Program-made: the position numbers and the translations under genes
Notes under the pieces: model-generated
What the model saw: only the letters and a program-made list of their open reading frames with translations
Databases searched by the model: none
Told to the model about the DNA's origin: nothing
Source: Saussurea involucrata
Lineage: Eukaryota > Streptophyta > Magnoliopsida > Asterales > Asteraceae
NCBI GenBank assembly: GCA_033807775.1
Contig: CM066313.1
Coordinates: forward strand, 83,577,484-83,641,483
Direction: 5' to 3'
Length of the DNA: 64,000 nt
Shown here: piece by piece, positions 1 through 12,502 of the stretch
How positions within the stretch are numbered: the stretch's first letter is position 1
How the letters are laid out: each line of letters opens with the position of its first letter

Positions 1-43
1 GTATATTCCAATCAATAACCTAAATAGGTTGTTGTTGTTGATT

Positions 44-3000
44 ATGGAGGCGGCTACTGACGATTTTCAATCGGAAGGAGCTGCGGCGCCACCGCCACCT
101 CCACCTCCACCACCGGAACCGACTCCTCTAGTGGAAGAGGATGAAGAAGACGAAGAATATGAAGAGGAAGAAGAGGAGGAGGATGAGGAAGAAGAAACGA
201 ATAACGAAGATGAAATTCTGATAGCGAAAGCACAGGGACTGATAGACAAGATCACCGCGTCTCCTGATAACCCTAAGCCTCTTTGTCTTCATGCCCTAGC
301 CTCCATTCTTGAAACGCAAGAAGCCAGGTCTTACTGCTATATCTATATCTCTCGCTTCATATATATATATATATACACACACGTATTGTTGTTTATGTTA
401 TTGTATGTATCTATAGCTACACGAAAACGCTTAGCTCAAATATCGTTTGCTGATTAAGTGAATTCTGATTTTACTTTAGAGATGCTAAATGATTCTGTCT
501 AAAAGTCTCTTGAAAGGCATTAGTTGTGCATTTTCTTGTTCGTATATCATAAGATGATATGAAGCCTCACGATGTAATACATAAATATTGTAATGCTGAT
601 ATTTTAAATTTTAAGCGAATTCAAGTAGTTGTCTGTTTTTCTTTTTTCTGACAAGACCATCTTCCACATTCAAATTCGTCAGGATTGCTTCATGGAAAAC
701 TATTGAACACAGCTGCAGACATAGATATATTTATCTAATATTGGAAAGAGTTTGTATAACCTTGGCATGCATCTCACTCGGCAATGACTGTTTGATTAGC
801 AATTGAGTCTTATTTTACTGTTGAACTTGAGTGAGACATTTAAATTTCAAGTATTTAATAACATGTTACGGGTGTCTATTATTATTTTTATTTCTTTTAA
901 TACAAAGACAGTCATAATGTTATAATTGTGATGTTGGTGTTTCTGTGTGTGATTAAGATCTTTTGGTTTGAAGAGAATTCAAGTGGGTGTTGGCCACTTC
1001 CTGCACAATTTTATTTATCAAATGTCACGGGGCACATGGGCTGAATTAGGCTGATAATTAATTAGACTCCTTCAAGAACACATTGGCGCATTATTTAAAT
1101 GTCAAGAGGTTTTGTGTGGTTGCTAATGTATTTTATGACAACTTCAGAGTGTTCATTGATCTTGTTTGACCAGAGGCATTTTTAACTAGTTCAGACACAA
1201 CTTCATATGTTTTTATATATTTATCTGTCTATGTTTGGGATGCATCTCATTTTCAGGATACTACTAGTGGACGTCCCCTTAGTCTATTACATTCCTAGCT
1301 AGTGTGTTGTTGAATTGGAATTAATTATAATTGTTCATTAAAAATTGAAGATGTCTAAGGTGGATACAGACACATTCTTTTGAAAATTTAAGCTACTCTT
1401 GTGGTATAGTATGCAGCATATGCACTTTGGCTTGGGTTTGTAACATTGTGTGGGTGGCTAGAAATTCATTTTTACTGATGGAATATTGGCGTGCAAGATA
1501 TTTGATTTTCAAATATATCTACCAGTTTATGACATATGTAAGGAGAACAAGGCTTCAGTCAGTTTTTTGAGAATTTAGAGTGCAATCAGTAAGATGCAGA
1601 AGCAGCTATGAATGTACAAATTCATTATTAAATTTTTTGCTGTCTATTTGAATGCATTAATATGTTAGCTAACTTTACTCAACTTTATTATACCTGAGGT
1701 TTAGGTTTGAAACGCTATTGTTTGCTGACATATTCATATTTATATGTAATGTAGGTACATGGAAGAGACTGGCCATACCTCTTTAAATAATGGTCGAGCT
1801 TCCCATAACATAGGACGTTTGGGGAACTTACTCCGGGTAGTTTATATTTTGTGTTTTTTTTGCTTTGTTATTTGCAGTAAATAATATATATCCAAAAGTT
1901 ATCTTGTATGCTATTTTTAAATAAAGTTGCTGTGCTATAGTCTTTCTTCAAGTATTCTTTTTTGATAAGTAATTTTTCTAATTCAAAACACGACCTAATG
2001 TCTTTCTACAGGATAACGACGAGTTCTTTGAATTGATATCTGCAAGGTTTCTGTCCGAAACTCGTTATTCAGTATCTGTTCAAGCAGCTGCATTAAGACT
2101 TCTCTTCAGTTGCTCATTGACTTGGATGGTATGATTCTTGGTGAACCTTGTAAATTATAACTTTTTTTGGTTTATAATTTATATTACTTCATCATAGTAT
2201 TCTAATGACTTGCAATGGAATATAGTATCCACACGTTTTTGAAGAAACTGTTTTGGAGAACATAAAGAGTTGGGTGATGGATGGGACAACGAGATTTTCC
2301 GCTGAAGATCACAAGGGGAAGAACGGGTCTGGTGCAAGACAATCATCAGATTCTGAAATGATGAAAACCTATTCTACGGGACTTCTGGCTGTATGTTTGG
2401 CTGGGTATGTTTTGACATTTTTCTTCTGCTATATTTTACACATAGGTTTTCTGCTTATGAATAGATTATATGCTATTATTTATTTATTTTCCATGTATAC
2501 ATTATCTTGACCTCATGTAATACCGACTGCAGTGGAGGTCAAGTAGTGGAAGATGTTCTTACATCTGGATTGTCTGCCAAGCTTATGCGATATCTTCGCA
2601 TTCGCGTTTTAGGAGAGGCAAGTACAAGTCAAAAAGAATCTAACTATTTATTAGAAAACAAAAGTTCATCAGCTGCCACATCCGTTAGAGCTAGAGAAGA
2701 TAGTCGGGGAAGATTCAGGCATGCTTCAGAAACATCTCAGCTGGAACCTCCTAGAATAACGGAGGAGGGAACCTCGGATGATCAGGTTGCTGAACGAGAT
2801 CGGAATAGGAGCTTTATCAGGCAGACATGCACCGATGATCGGTGGGCTGAACCGCCTGATGGTTTCGACGAGGATAATGAAACTAATGAGGCAGATACAG
2901 ATGGGCATGTTAGAGATTTACGTGATGGGAAGACCAAGGTAAGTGACAGAAGTAAATCCTTACGGGAAGATGAATTTGATGAAAGTGGTCGAGATGACCC

Positions 3001-6000
3001 GTCAAGGCGTAGGGCAAACCGTGGATTGGTAAGATCTAGAGGGAAAGGAAGGGTCAATGAAGGTATTGTGGAGAGTGAACACATTTTAACCTCTCCAGGA
3101 TCTGGGAGTAGATTTGGAGGACAAGGGCGAAGTATCAAAGATAGGAGTTCGTTAAGAAGTCTAGAATCAAAACGTGCGGCTGAATTCAAGAAGTCGTCTG
3201 TAAGGATAGGTGCTGATTCTCTGATCCTGGAAAGAGATGATAGTGATGACTGCTTCCAAGACTGTAAGGTTGGTTCAAAGGATATCTCTGATCTGGTTAA
3301 GAAGGCTGTTAGAGCTGCTGAAGCTGAAGCCCAAGCAGCAAATGCTTCTGCAGACGCCATTAAAGCTGCTGGTGATGCTGCTGCTGAACTTGTTAAAACT
3401 GCAGCATTGGAGGTATGTTTTTCACAGTAAACCTTCTTCTTTTAATTCCAATTTTTTATCTGCCAGCTCATGTCTCTTTGTTAAACATTTGCTCAGTATG
3501 GCTAAGATATTAGTGCTTTATTTGATTAGGAATTTAAAAAGACAAATGATGAAGACGCTGCAGTTCTGTCTGCATCTCGAGCTGCATCTACGGTCGTTGA
3601 TGCAGCCAATGCTACTGAAGTTTCTAGGTTGGTAATTTCTGTTATGTAGTGAATGATTTCAAGTTTCAGATAATACCTGCTTATTGAGTTATTTAATTGT
3701 TTTTTTGAGTAAATTATGTTTTTTGTCCCTGTGGTTCGTTCAAAGTTGTGGATTTAGTCCCTGTGGTTTCAAAGTTTTGGTTTTTGTCCCTATGGTTTCT
3801 AATTCATTTCTGTTTTCGTCCCCGAGGCCAAAACACTACTTTTAAGTATGAAGGACTAAAATAGAAATGAATTATAAACCATAAGGATGAAAAAAGGAAT
3901 AAAATCTAAATAATAAGGACAAAAAAGGTAATGAATTACAAACTATAGGAATGAAAATTATAATTTCAAAACCATTGGGACGAAAATAGAAAGTTTCAAC
4001 AAACAACAGGGACTAAAAGCAAAATTTACTCTTGTTTTTCTTATAAGCATGTTTTCCCTACTAATGTATCATGGCTGATTGTAGGAGTCATAATGCTGAC
4101 GGTGATGAGTCAGCTAATTCTAAGGAGCCAGAGCCTGAGACAACTGAGGAGTCTGAGGAGTTCTTTATCCTTGATTGCGAATCTTTAGCAAAGCTAAGGG
4201 AAAAATTCTGTATCCAATGTCTCGAGATTTTGGGAGAATATATTGAGGTTCTTGGTCCTGTGCTACATGAGAAAGGGGTAGATGTCTGTCTTGCTTTGCT
4301 GCAACGAAATTCTGATCTTAAAGAGGCATCACAGATTGCAGTGCTTTTGCCCGATGTGTTGAAATTAATCTGTGCCTTGGCTGCCCACCGTAAATTTGCT
4401 GCATTATTTGTAGATCGTGGTGGTATACAAAAGCTTCTTGCACTACCGAGAGAGTCACTCACGTTCTTTGGCCTGTCTTCTTGTCTATTCGCGATTGGTT
4501 CACTCCAGGTACAAAAAATTATATTAAGTTCACAGATGCAAATATACCGATACTAGATTTTCTACATGCATCCTCTCTGCTAAATGTTTTCAAACCAATG
4601 TATAGGGCTGGCAATGGGTAAGGGTAAACACGTTACTTGTTATGTTTCGACCCGTTGGATAAGGGTATGGATAAAGAAAAAATTATCCATTTATCCACTT
4701 ATCCATTAACTGTTTACCCGAAGTTTTAGTGGGTAGGGTATAGATAAATGGTTTTTCGTTATCCATTACCCGTTACCCATTACGAAATAATATATAAATA
4801 TATTATGTATGTATAATATATTAACTTAAGTATTGATATACATACATATATATATACATAAAGTTAAATATTAATATCTCTTTTATGATGTTATCATATA
4901 TGTCATATATTAATTTTAAGTTTTTTATATATTTATCTAGTAAAATAGTTCATGATGATTAAATAAGAAACAAGACAATCTTGGAAAAAAATACAACCAA
5001 AATTGTTGTCTTACAATTTATGTATTGTTTCTAAAAACATTATACTATAATTTTATTTAGAGTAATGTTAAAATGTTTACTATAACAAATTAGATACCAA
5101 CTAATTGTTATATTTATGCATTTATGTTTTACATATATGTTTGGCGTTTACCAACCTTTTTCATAGTCCAAACTCCAAAATGAAAATTTATTTCACAATT
5201 TATCCATTACTCGTTTCTTTACCTGCTATTTTAATGGGTAGGGTAGGATACAGATAATAGGTTTATGAGATGGATAATTACCCGTTTTTCTAAATGGATT
5301 GGATAACGGAATAACCCTTACCCTACCATGCCCTTGCCAGTGCTACCTATGTATTAATGCTTCTAATTTGTGGTGTCTTTTAGGGAATAATGGAGCGTGT
5401 ATGTGCCCTTCCCTCGGATGTCATCCATCAGTTGATTGCATTAGCTCTTCAACTTCTTGAGTGCTCCCAGGACCAAGCGAGGAAAAATGCAGCTTTATTT
5501 TTTGCTGCTGCTTTTGTCTTCAGAGCTGTATTAGACGCTTTTGATAGTCAAGATGGTCTGCAGAAGCTGCTAAAGCTCTTGGGTGAAGCAGCATCTGTGA
5601 GATCCGGGGTTAGTTCAGGGACCGTGGGACCCTCTGCTTCTGGATCACTTCGAAATGATCGAACCCCTCCGGAGGTGCTGACATCATCAGAAAAGCAGAT
5701 TGCTTACCACACAACCGTGGCATTGCGCCAATATTTTAGAGCACACCTTCTATTGCTTGTGGATTCCATTCGTCCTAGTAAGAATTTTCGAAGTGCAGCA
5801 CGGAATATTCCAAGTTCAAGGGCAGCTTATAAGCCACTTGACATTAGTAATGAGGCTATCGATGCTGTGTTTCGCCAAATACAGAAAGATCGTAAGCTTG
5901 GTCCTGCTTTTGTGAGAGCTCGTTGGCCTGCAGTTGACAAGTTCTTGAACTGCAATGGGCATATTACGATGTTGGAGTTGTGTCAGGTATGTTTGGTCCC

Positions 6001-9000
6001 CACATTTTTAGTAGTTTTTGCTTTATTTGTTTTCATCTATCTTCTACGTTCAGATGCTTAACTCCTGTTTTCTGATTAGGCTCCACCAGTCGAGCGATAC
6101 TTGCATGATTTGCTTCAATATGCATTGGGCGTTCTGCACATTGTTACTTTGGTTCCTTACAGTCGTAAATTGGTTGTAAGTGCTACCCTGAGCAATGATC
6201 GTCTAGGTATAGCAGTCGTTCTCGATGCAGCCAATGGTGCTGGTTTTGTTGACCCTGAGGTATATCTTATTTAGATTGTTGTATATATATTAGTTACTTG
6301 ACATATATTCTCGGAGGCGAAAGATCGTGTGAGATGTTAAGATTAACGTGAGAAGTGGATCTGAACCATTGATCACTTTTAATCAAATGCCCTCCCATGA
6401 ATTGCGCTTAGAAGGGAATTATTCGGTGCATCTCATCCTAATGTGCATCCATTTCTCATCCAACAGTTGATAACCACTTCTGACATTAAACTCAACTTCT
6501 CACCGGAACCCAACCCTATTCTCGGAACCATCCATTAGGTTTTTTGTCCCATTAATGTCTGCTTATACTTGGTAATGATCTTATTCAACAGATTATTCAA
6601 CCAGCACTGAATGTTCTGGTGAATCTTGTTTGCCCTCCACCGTCAATTAGTAATAAGCCAACTATGCCGGGACAAGGACAAACGTCTACTGCTCAAACGT
6701 CTACTGCTCAAACGTCTACTGCTCAAACGTCAAATGCTCTTTCTACAGAGACAAGGGAAAGAAATGCGGATCGGAATACATCAGAGCTTAACAGTGCCAG
6801 TCTGAATGAGCCAAGAGATCGGAATGGCGAATCTAGTGTGGTAGACCGAGGGACGGCATTTACTACTTCTGGATTAGTTGGTGATCGTAGAATATCTTTA
6901 GGAGCTGGAGCGGGTTGTGCTGGCCTTGCTGCACAAGTGGAACAAGGTTATCGTCAAGCAAGAGAGGCAGTCCGAGCCAATAATGGTATCAAAGTGCTAC
7001 TTCAGCTCCTCCAGCCACGGATAATAACACCGTCTACAGCCCTCGACTGTCTTCGTGCTCTTGCATGCAGAGTCTTGCTTGGTTTAGCAAGAGATGATAC
7101 GATTGCACACATATTAACAAAACTTCAGGTATATTTCATTAACATAATACTAGATATCTTTATATGAGTTTTTCTAGTTATGTTTTCATTTTGTATAATA
7201 TTGGCACTGTATGTGATTTATAAATGATCCTGCTGTATATAGTTGATCATATCCAGCCAGATTCATTTTATTTTTTAATTTGTATGCTTTTTTGCAGGGT
7301 CTTAGTTCTAATTTAGTTTTACTGGTACAATATATGATTCTTACTGTTTGCTAAGATAAAGTTTCTTGGCTGCATTTGTTTATCCAGAGTGATATCTTCT
7401 GTTTGATTTCTTTGGTTTCATCTTGAAATATTTATCTTGTTTTAGGTTGGGAAAAAGTTATCAGAACTTATTAGGGATTCTGGAAGTCAGACACCGGGTG
7501 GCGAACAGGGGAGGTGGCAGACAGAACTATCTCAGGTTGCAATTGAGCTGATGGCGGTATGTATATCAATTATTTGAAAAATGTGGTTTTTGCGTTTTTG
7601 AGGTTTCATGGAATTTAACTTTTGATGCTACATGGAATTACGTTGTGACTGAAACTGAACTAGAGATGATTCGTCTATAATACCACCTGAAAGTGGATAT
7701 AAGAAAATTACTTGAGACTAATATTCTTTTTTCAAGATTACCGGAAAGTGGATATACGAAATAATATTCTTTTTTGCAAGTAGCAGAATGAAAATATCTT
7801 GACCCTTTACATCCACTTTTTTATGAATTTCAGTTTTTGCCTCTGATTGAAGGATTTGCATTCTCTTTATTATCTGCAACCAATGTCATTTTATCATGTA
7901 TTGCAGATTGTAACAAATTCAGGCCGAGCAAGTACATTAGCTGCTACTGATGCTGCTACGCCTACTTTGAGGCGCATTGAGAGAGCTGCAATAGCTGCTG
8001 CAACTCCTATTACCTACCATTCTAAGTACTTGTTTTCTTTCTTCATCATCACTTCTTGATCTACTCGCCTTTTGTGATTTTGTTTTCACCAAAATTTTGA
8101 TTTTTTCAGGGAACTTTTACTGCTGATTCATGAGCACCTACAGGCCTCTGGTTTATCAACAGCTGCATCTGCACTTTTGAAAGAGGCTCAGCTGACACCG
8201 TTGCAATCATTGGCTGCCCCATCATCTCTAGCCTATCAAACCTCTGGTCAGGAGAGCTCGTCTGTACAGATTCAGTGGCCGGCTGGGCGCTCCCCTTGCG
8301 GATTTTTAACGACAGAGAAATCTAAACAGCAAGAAGATTCTAACCTGAAACAAGATTCATCTTTGTCTTTAAAGAGGCGGCCGTTGGTTATATCATCTGC
8401 ACTTGGACAGTCAAAAATTTCTTCTTATTTCCATGAATACCCTTCTCCATCAAGCAACAGAATCACCAGTTCCTCAAAGAAGCCGCCTACTGCTGCTGCT
8501 GCTACTGCCACATCAGAAGCTGTATCAACTTCTACAGCTGAAAACCAAGTTGATTCAGATAGTGTTTTGAAAACTCCAATCATATTGCCTCTGAAGCGTA
8601 AGCTGACTGAATTAAGGGATGTGGGTCCTACATCGTCAAGTAAACGGCTTAACACCAGTGACCTAGGATTCCGTTCTCCTGTCTGTCCAACACCCACCAC
8701 TGTTCGTAAAACCAGTTTACTAGGCGACACTCCCTTGTTTTCTGCATCAAGTTCCTTTAAGGATCTTCATTGGAGAACACCAGGAAGTGTCGGTATATCT
8801 GATGGTTTAGATGATAATCTTAACACACACAGCCATGGACTTCTACTCGACCCACAATCCACCTCTGAACGACTAACCTTGGATTCCATCGTTGTTCAGT
8901 ATCTAAAACACCAACATCGGCAATGCCCAGCTCCAATAACCACATTACCACCCCTCTCTCTCTTACACCCACACGTCTGTCCAGAATCAAAAAGAAGCCT

Positions 9001-11063
9001 TGATGCCCCTTCAAACATCACTGCGCGGCTTAACACACGTGAATTTAGAAATGTATATGGCGGAATCCATGGGAGTCGAAGGGATCGCCAATTCGTCTAT
9101 AGTAGATTCAGACCATGGCGGACGTGTAGGGATGACACCGGTGTCTTATTGACATGCATTACCTTTCTTGGTGATTCTTCTCAAATTGCTGCTGGTAGCC
9201 ACTCTGGAGAACTCAAGGTCTTTGATTCAAACAGCAATAATATGCTAGAGAGCAGTCCCGGTCACCAGTTCCCTTTGACCATGGTCAAGTCCTTTATTTC
9301 CGGAGATACCCAGTTACTTCTCTCGTCCAGCTCACATGATGTGCGATTGTGGGATGCACCTTCTGTGTCTGCGGGACCCAGATATTCGTTTGATGGTATC
9401 AAGGCTGCTACATTCAGCCATTGTGGGACCATGTTTGCGGCACTATCGTCTGAATTATCCAGACGAGAGATTCTCTTGTATGATGTTCAGACGTGTAAAT
9501 CTGATTTGAAGCTCACGGATCAATCTTCTAGCGGTTCCAGCAAAGGGCATGCTTATTCTCAGGTTCACTTTAGCCCTTCAGACATTATGCTTCTTTGGAA
9601 CGGTGTTTTGTGGGATCGTCGTGTTCCGGGTCCCGTTCATCGTTTCGATCAATTCACTGATTATGGCGGTGGTGGCTTTCATCCTGCTGGTAACGAGGTA
9701 CGTTTGAGGTGTTTTAACTTTATTTGGCTTTGAAACTTAGGTTTAGGTTCGGCCTCAATGGGAAAATAAAATGGAGCACCTAACAACGCATCTTCACAGA
9801 CCAAGAACTACGAGATCACCCCAAATTTATCTTTTTTGCTTCATATTAGTATCGTTAAATTTGTTTACCTCTTAATAGTTCCATTAAGAGGCAACCTCTG
9901 AATTGTTAAGAGGTGAATCTTGTTTGGCAAAAAAAAGTATGCCTCTTAATGGTTCTAAAACCCTCTGAATGATTTTGTATCTTGGGCCTCCCTTAACCAT
10001 TCAGAGCCCTAATCTCATTCTGAATAATTACCAAACAACCAGATTTCATTTTGTACTATATGATAAGAGCCTCTTAGTCATTCTGCACCAAACCGTTCAG
10101 CAACTACCAAACAACCCCCAAAATATGTTGCATAAAATAGGAAACAGACCAAAGTACGATGCAATCTTTATGTGTACCTAAATGTTTAAGAACTACGTTA
10201 CACAAAATAAGAATCATAGCATTTTCATGCAATTTGCCTTTTGAAACTTGAAGAACCCGTTAGATTTTTATTACGTATCTAGTCAAGCTTTATTATTTTT
10301 ATATGATTATGTAATGTATCTACTCCATTTTCGTCACTGAAGATGATATTTTTTCGAACAGGTAATTATAAATTCTGAAGTGTGGGACCTACGAAACTTT
10401 AGGCTTCTTCGAATCATAGCATTTTCATGCAATTTGCCTTTTGAAACTTGAAGAACCTGTTAGATTTTTATTACGTATCTAGTCAAGCTTTATTATTTTT
10501 ATATGATTATGTAATGTATCTACTCCATTTTCGTCACTGAAGATGATATTTTTTCGAACAGGTAATTATAAATTCTGAAGTGTGGGACCTACGAAACTTT
10601 AGGCTTCTTCGAAGTGTACCATCTTTGGATCAAACGGTGATAACGTTCAATGCAAGTGGCGACGTGATTTACGCAATTCTGAGAAGAAATTTAGAGGAAG
10701 TTACTTCAGCTTTTCAAACTCGACGCGTTAAGCACCCTCTCTTTTCCGCTTTCCGAACGTTAGATGCCGTTAACTACTCAGACATCGCCACGATTCCAGT
10801 CGATCGTTGCGTTCTCGATTTTGCCACGGAGCCCACGGACTCGTTTGTCGGGCTGGTGACGATGGATGATCAAGATGAGATGTATTCTTCGGCTCGGGTT
10901 TACGAAATCGGGCGGCGGAAACCGACAGACGATGATTCAGATCCAGATGATGCGGAAAGTGAGGAAGAAGATGAAGACGATGAGGATATTGACGAAGATG
11001 CGTTGTTGGGAAACGATGAAGATGGTGATGATATGAGTAATGATGAAGATAGTTTGAGCGATT

Positions 11064-11096
<33 letters not shown>

Positions 11097-11254
11097 GGGA
11101 TGATGATGGTGATTTTGTCATGGATGGTATGGATTTTGATGGTGAAGGTGGGATATTTGAGATTATGAGTGATGGCGATGATGATGATGGCGATGATGAG
11201 CTGATCGAGTCGTTGAGTAGCGGTGATGATGAAGATTTTATTGGAGGATTCTAA
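44..11254 (+). CDS. DCAF1: DDB1- and CUL4-associated factor 1 (DCAF1/VprBP homologue), 14 exons
   Basis: Substrate receptor of CUL4-DDB1 E3 ubiquitin ligases, acting mainly in the nucleus. Exons read from GT-AG sites: 44-327, 1755-1836, 2012-2128, 2226-2404, 2533-3412, 3530-3627, 4085-4508, 5384-5986, 6080-6259, 6592-7128, 7446-7556, 7907-8025, 8110-9697, 10562-11254. They total 5895 nt, 1964 codons plus stop, every junction in frame, close to the size of plant DCAF1. ATG 44 is the first ATG in frame. The N-terminus is a Pro run then an acidic run. A helical armadillo-like region follows. A LisH motif (LIHEHLQASGLSTAASAL) opens exon 13 near residue 1206. WD40 blades follow, with two WDxR boxes that in this family bind DDB1: WDRR near 1705 and WDLR near 1741. 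The last ~110 residues are Asp/Glu-rich, encoded by a GAT run. Exon 10 has three TAQTS-type repeats. No break seen; the promoter lies mostly outside the window. Confidence 0.93.
328..1754 (+). other. DCAF1 intron 1
   Basis: AT-rich first intron between GT at 328 and AG at 1753-1754. It contains a short TA microsatellite near 360-374. I see no ORF, terminal inverted repeat or RNA gene in it. Confidence 0.7.
3707..4031. mobile_element. MITE in DCAF1 intron 6
   Basis: The 325-bp block starts GAGTAAATTATG and ends CAAAATTTACTC, imperfect terminal inverted repeats. Internal arms carry the repeated words 'gtccctgtggtt' and 'aaccatagggac'-like complements, so the whole block can fold back. Flanks are TTGTTTTT-like on both sides, suggesting an 8-10 bp target duplication as in Mutator-like elements. 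It carries no ORF. The superfamily is inference. Confidence 0.6.
4604..5345. mobile_element. hAT-like MITE in DCAF1 intron 7
   Basis: The block opens AGGGCTGGCAATGGGTAAGG and closes with the imperfect reverse complement (TACCCT...CTTGCCAGTGCT). The interior is AT-rich with repeated TTATCCATTACCCG-like words. Flanking 8-mers CAATGTAT (4596-4603) and CTATGTAT (5346-5353) differ by one base, consistent with an 8-bp hAT target duplication. No transposase. Confidence 0.6.
6300..6535. repeat. Dispersed repeat, copy A, in DCAF1 intron 9
   Basis: About 235 bp similar to 23060-23280. Both share the order: GGCGAA, 'gatcgtgtgag', 'ggatctg-acc', 'ttgatcactttt', 'cggtgcat', 'taatgtgcatcc', 'accggaacccaaccct'. 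Copy B ends in a TA microsatellite. No ORF. I cannot assign the family; a Helitron-like or MITE origin is possible. Confidence 0.5.
6676..6731 (+). repeat. 15-bp coding tandem repeat in DCAF1 exon 10
   Basis: ACGTCTACTGCTCAA is repeated about three and a half times, encoding an STAQT-type run in a low-complexity linker. The unit length keeps the reading frame. Confidence 0.8.
10211..10610 (+). repeat. 200-bp tandem duplication across the intron 13/exon 14 boundary
   Basis: 10211-10410 and 10411-10610 are near-identical direct repeats with a period of exactly 200 bp; I found one difference by eye (cccgtt/cctgtt). Each contains the end of intron 13, the acceptor 'cgaacag' (10361 and 10561) and the first ~50 bp of exon 14. 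Only the second acceptor leads into the full exon. Use of the first would give about 16 correct residues and then a stop inside the copied intron. Confidence 0.92.
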
Positions 11255-12066
11255 ATTGGAAAATCAAAATGAGTGTATTATAGTCGTTATTAATTATTTT
11301 GGTAGAACGAAAAGAAAAGCCTTCAATCAGTATTATCTCCAAGTTTTGACGATGGCTCCAAATTGCAGGAGGGGTTTTATTTCTTTTTTTGGCAGATGTT
11401 GAAAATGATGGGGTTTTTTTAATCAACAAGGGTGCGTGCGGGCGGGCCTTGGCTTGGACTCGTGCTTTTAGTTTATTGATGTTTGCATTGGTTTGAGCGG
11501 TGGCAATGGTTTAACGACATAATGAAACCAAAGTCGTATGACGATAGAGTTGAGCCAGTCCTAGACGTGGCCAAAAATTGGTCCTGGTCCCGGTCTCAGT
11601 CTCGTGGAAAAACCTACGTCCCGTTGGACAGGTCCAAACCGGTCCTTTGTATTTTTTTAAAATTGATTTTGACTTAAATGTTATTCTAATACACTTTAAA
11701 TATACGTTTTATTATAATATTGATGTAGTAATACGTTTAAGGGAAAGTTTTAAAAAACCCAACAAACTATTTGATTTTGAATGATTAATTTTTAAACTAT
11801 TTTTTTGAATAATAAAACTCGTAAACTTTCTAAAACTGGTTAATACATCTTTGTAATTAGTAAAAAACAGGTTAATGTGATACAAATTTGAGAACATATA
11901 ATTTTTTTACAAAGTATATTCTTTAACTTTTTTTAACAAATAAATGTGAAACTTTTTTTGAACAAAAAATATATTAATCCTCTAAAAGTGTAGCAATAGA
12001 TTTACAAGACAATTCTAGATGTTTTAAGTTTTAACAAGTTTTTTAAGAAACTTTTAAAATAAAGTG
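11255..12066 (+). other. DCAF1 3' flank
   Basis: The first few hundred bases after the stop should hold the 3' UTR. I see no single convincing poly(A) signal. Sequence from about 11990 resembles the CACTA-like repeats at 12297-12502 and 21183-21515. No gene seen. Confidence 0.5.
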
Positions 12067-12082
12067 TCGTATTAACTATTTT

Positions 12083-12280
12083 TTTTTGGAAGGGTATCCG
12101 AGGACATTGCCCCGACTAATCCCGGCAAGGTGAGGCGATTGCCCCAGCTGCTAAAGCGTGCAACTCTGAGTTTATCCCCAGTGGCCACAAGTTGGAAGCG
12201 TCTGGATTCGAACTTGGGGTAGATGGGTTACTAGTCACATCCCCCACAAGCCTTAACCAGTACGCCACAAGCCTTGTAGT
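12083..12280 (-). mobile_element. tRNA-derived SINE, copy 1
   Basis: Read on the - strand it has a pol III A-box-like TGGCGTACTGG near its 5' end and a B-box-like AGTTCGAATCC about 60 nt on, then a body ending in an A-rich tail (the T run at 12083). It is flanked by 16-bp direct repeats TCGTATTAACTATTTT at 12067-12082 and 12281-12296, a perfect target duplication. It shares its layout with the SINE at 20642-20841. Confidence 0.88.
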
Positions 12281-12296
12281 TCGTATTAACTATTTT

Positions 12297-12502
12297 ATAC
12301 GACACTTTTTGAAAAGTGTTCTATAACTCTTATAAAAAGATGGGTTTATAGGACATTTATCAAAAATGTCCTATAAATTAGATAATAGAGCAATTTATTT
12401 TAAAGGCGTTCCAAAAAACTTGTTAAAACGCCTAAAAGCTTCCTATAAGCCTATTGAAACGCTATTAGATAGGACGCTTTATAGATAGTTTGGTTATATA
12501 GA
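12297..12502. mobile_element. Left portion of CACTA-like repeat split by the LTR element
   Basis: Contains words such as 'gtcctataaa', 'aaacgcctaaa' and 'gacgctttat' seen in the repeat copies at 18080-18372, 19934-20338 and 21183-21515. It continues after the LTR retrotransposon at 17120-17199, where it ends TTGTTGTAGTG, the complement of CACTACAACAA. The left terminus is not clear. Confidence 0.5.

Noticed and set aside
67..255. Ser-rich frame on the - strand of DCAF1 exon 1
   Set aside because: Mirror of the acidic and proline repeats of the real exon; the same applies to 10900-11121.
9750..10200. Possible MITE in DCAF1 intron 13 (repeated 'cctctgaat/attcagag' words)
   Set aside because: Inverted words are suggestive but I could not define ends or a target duplication.
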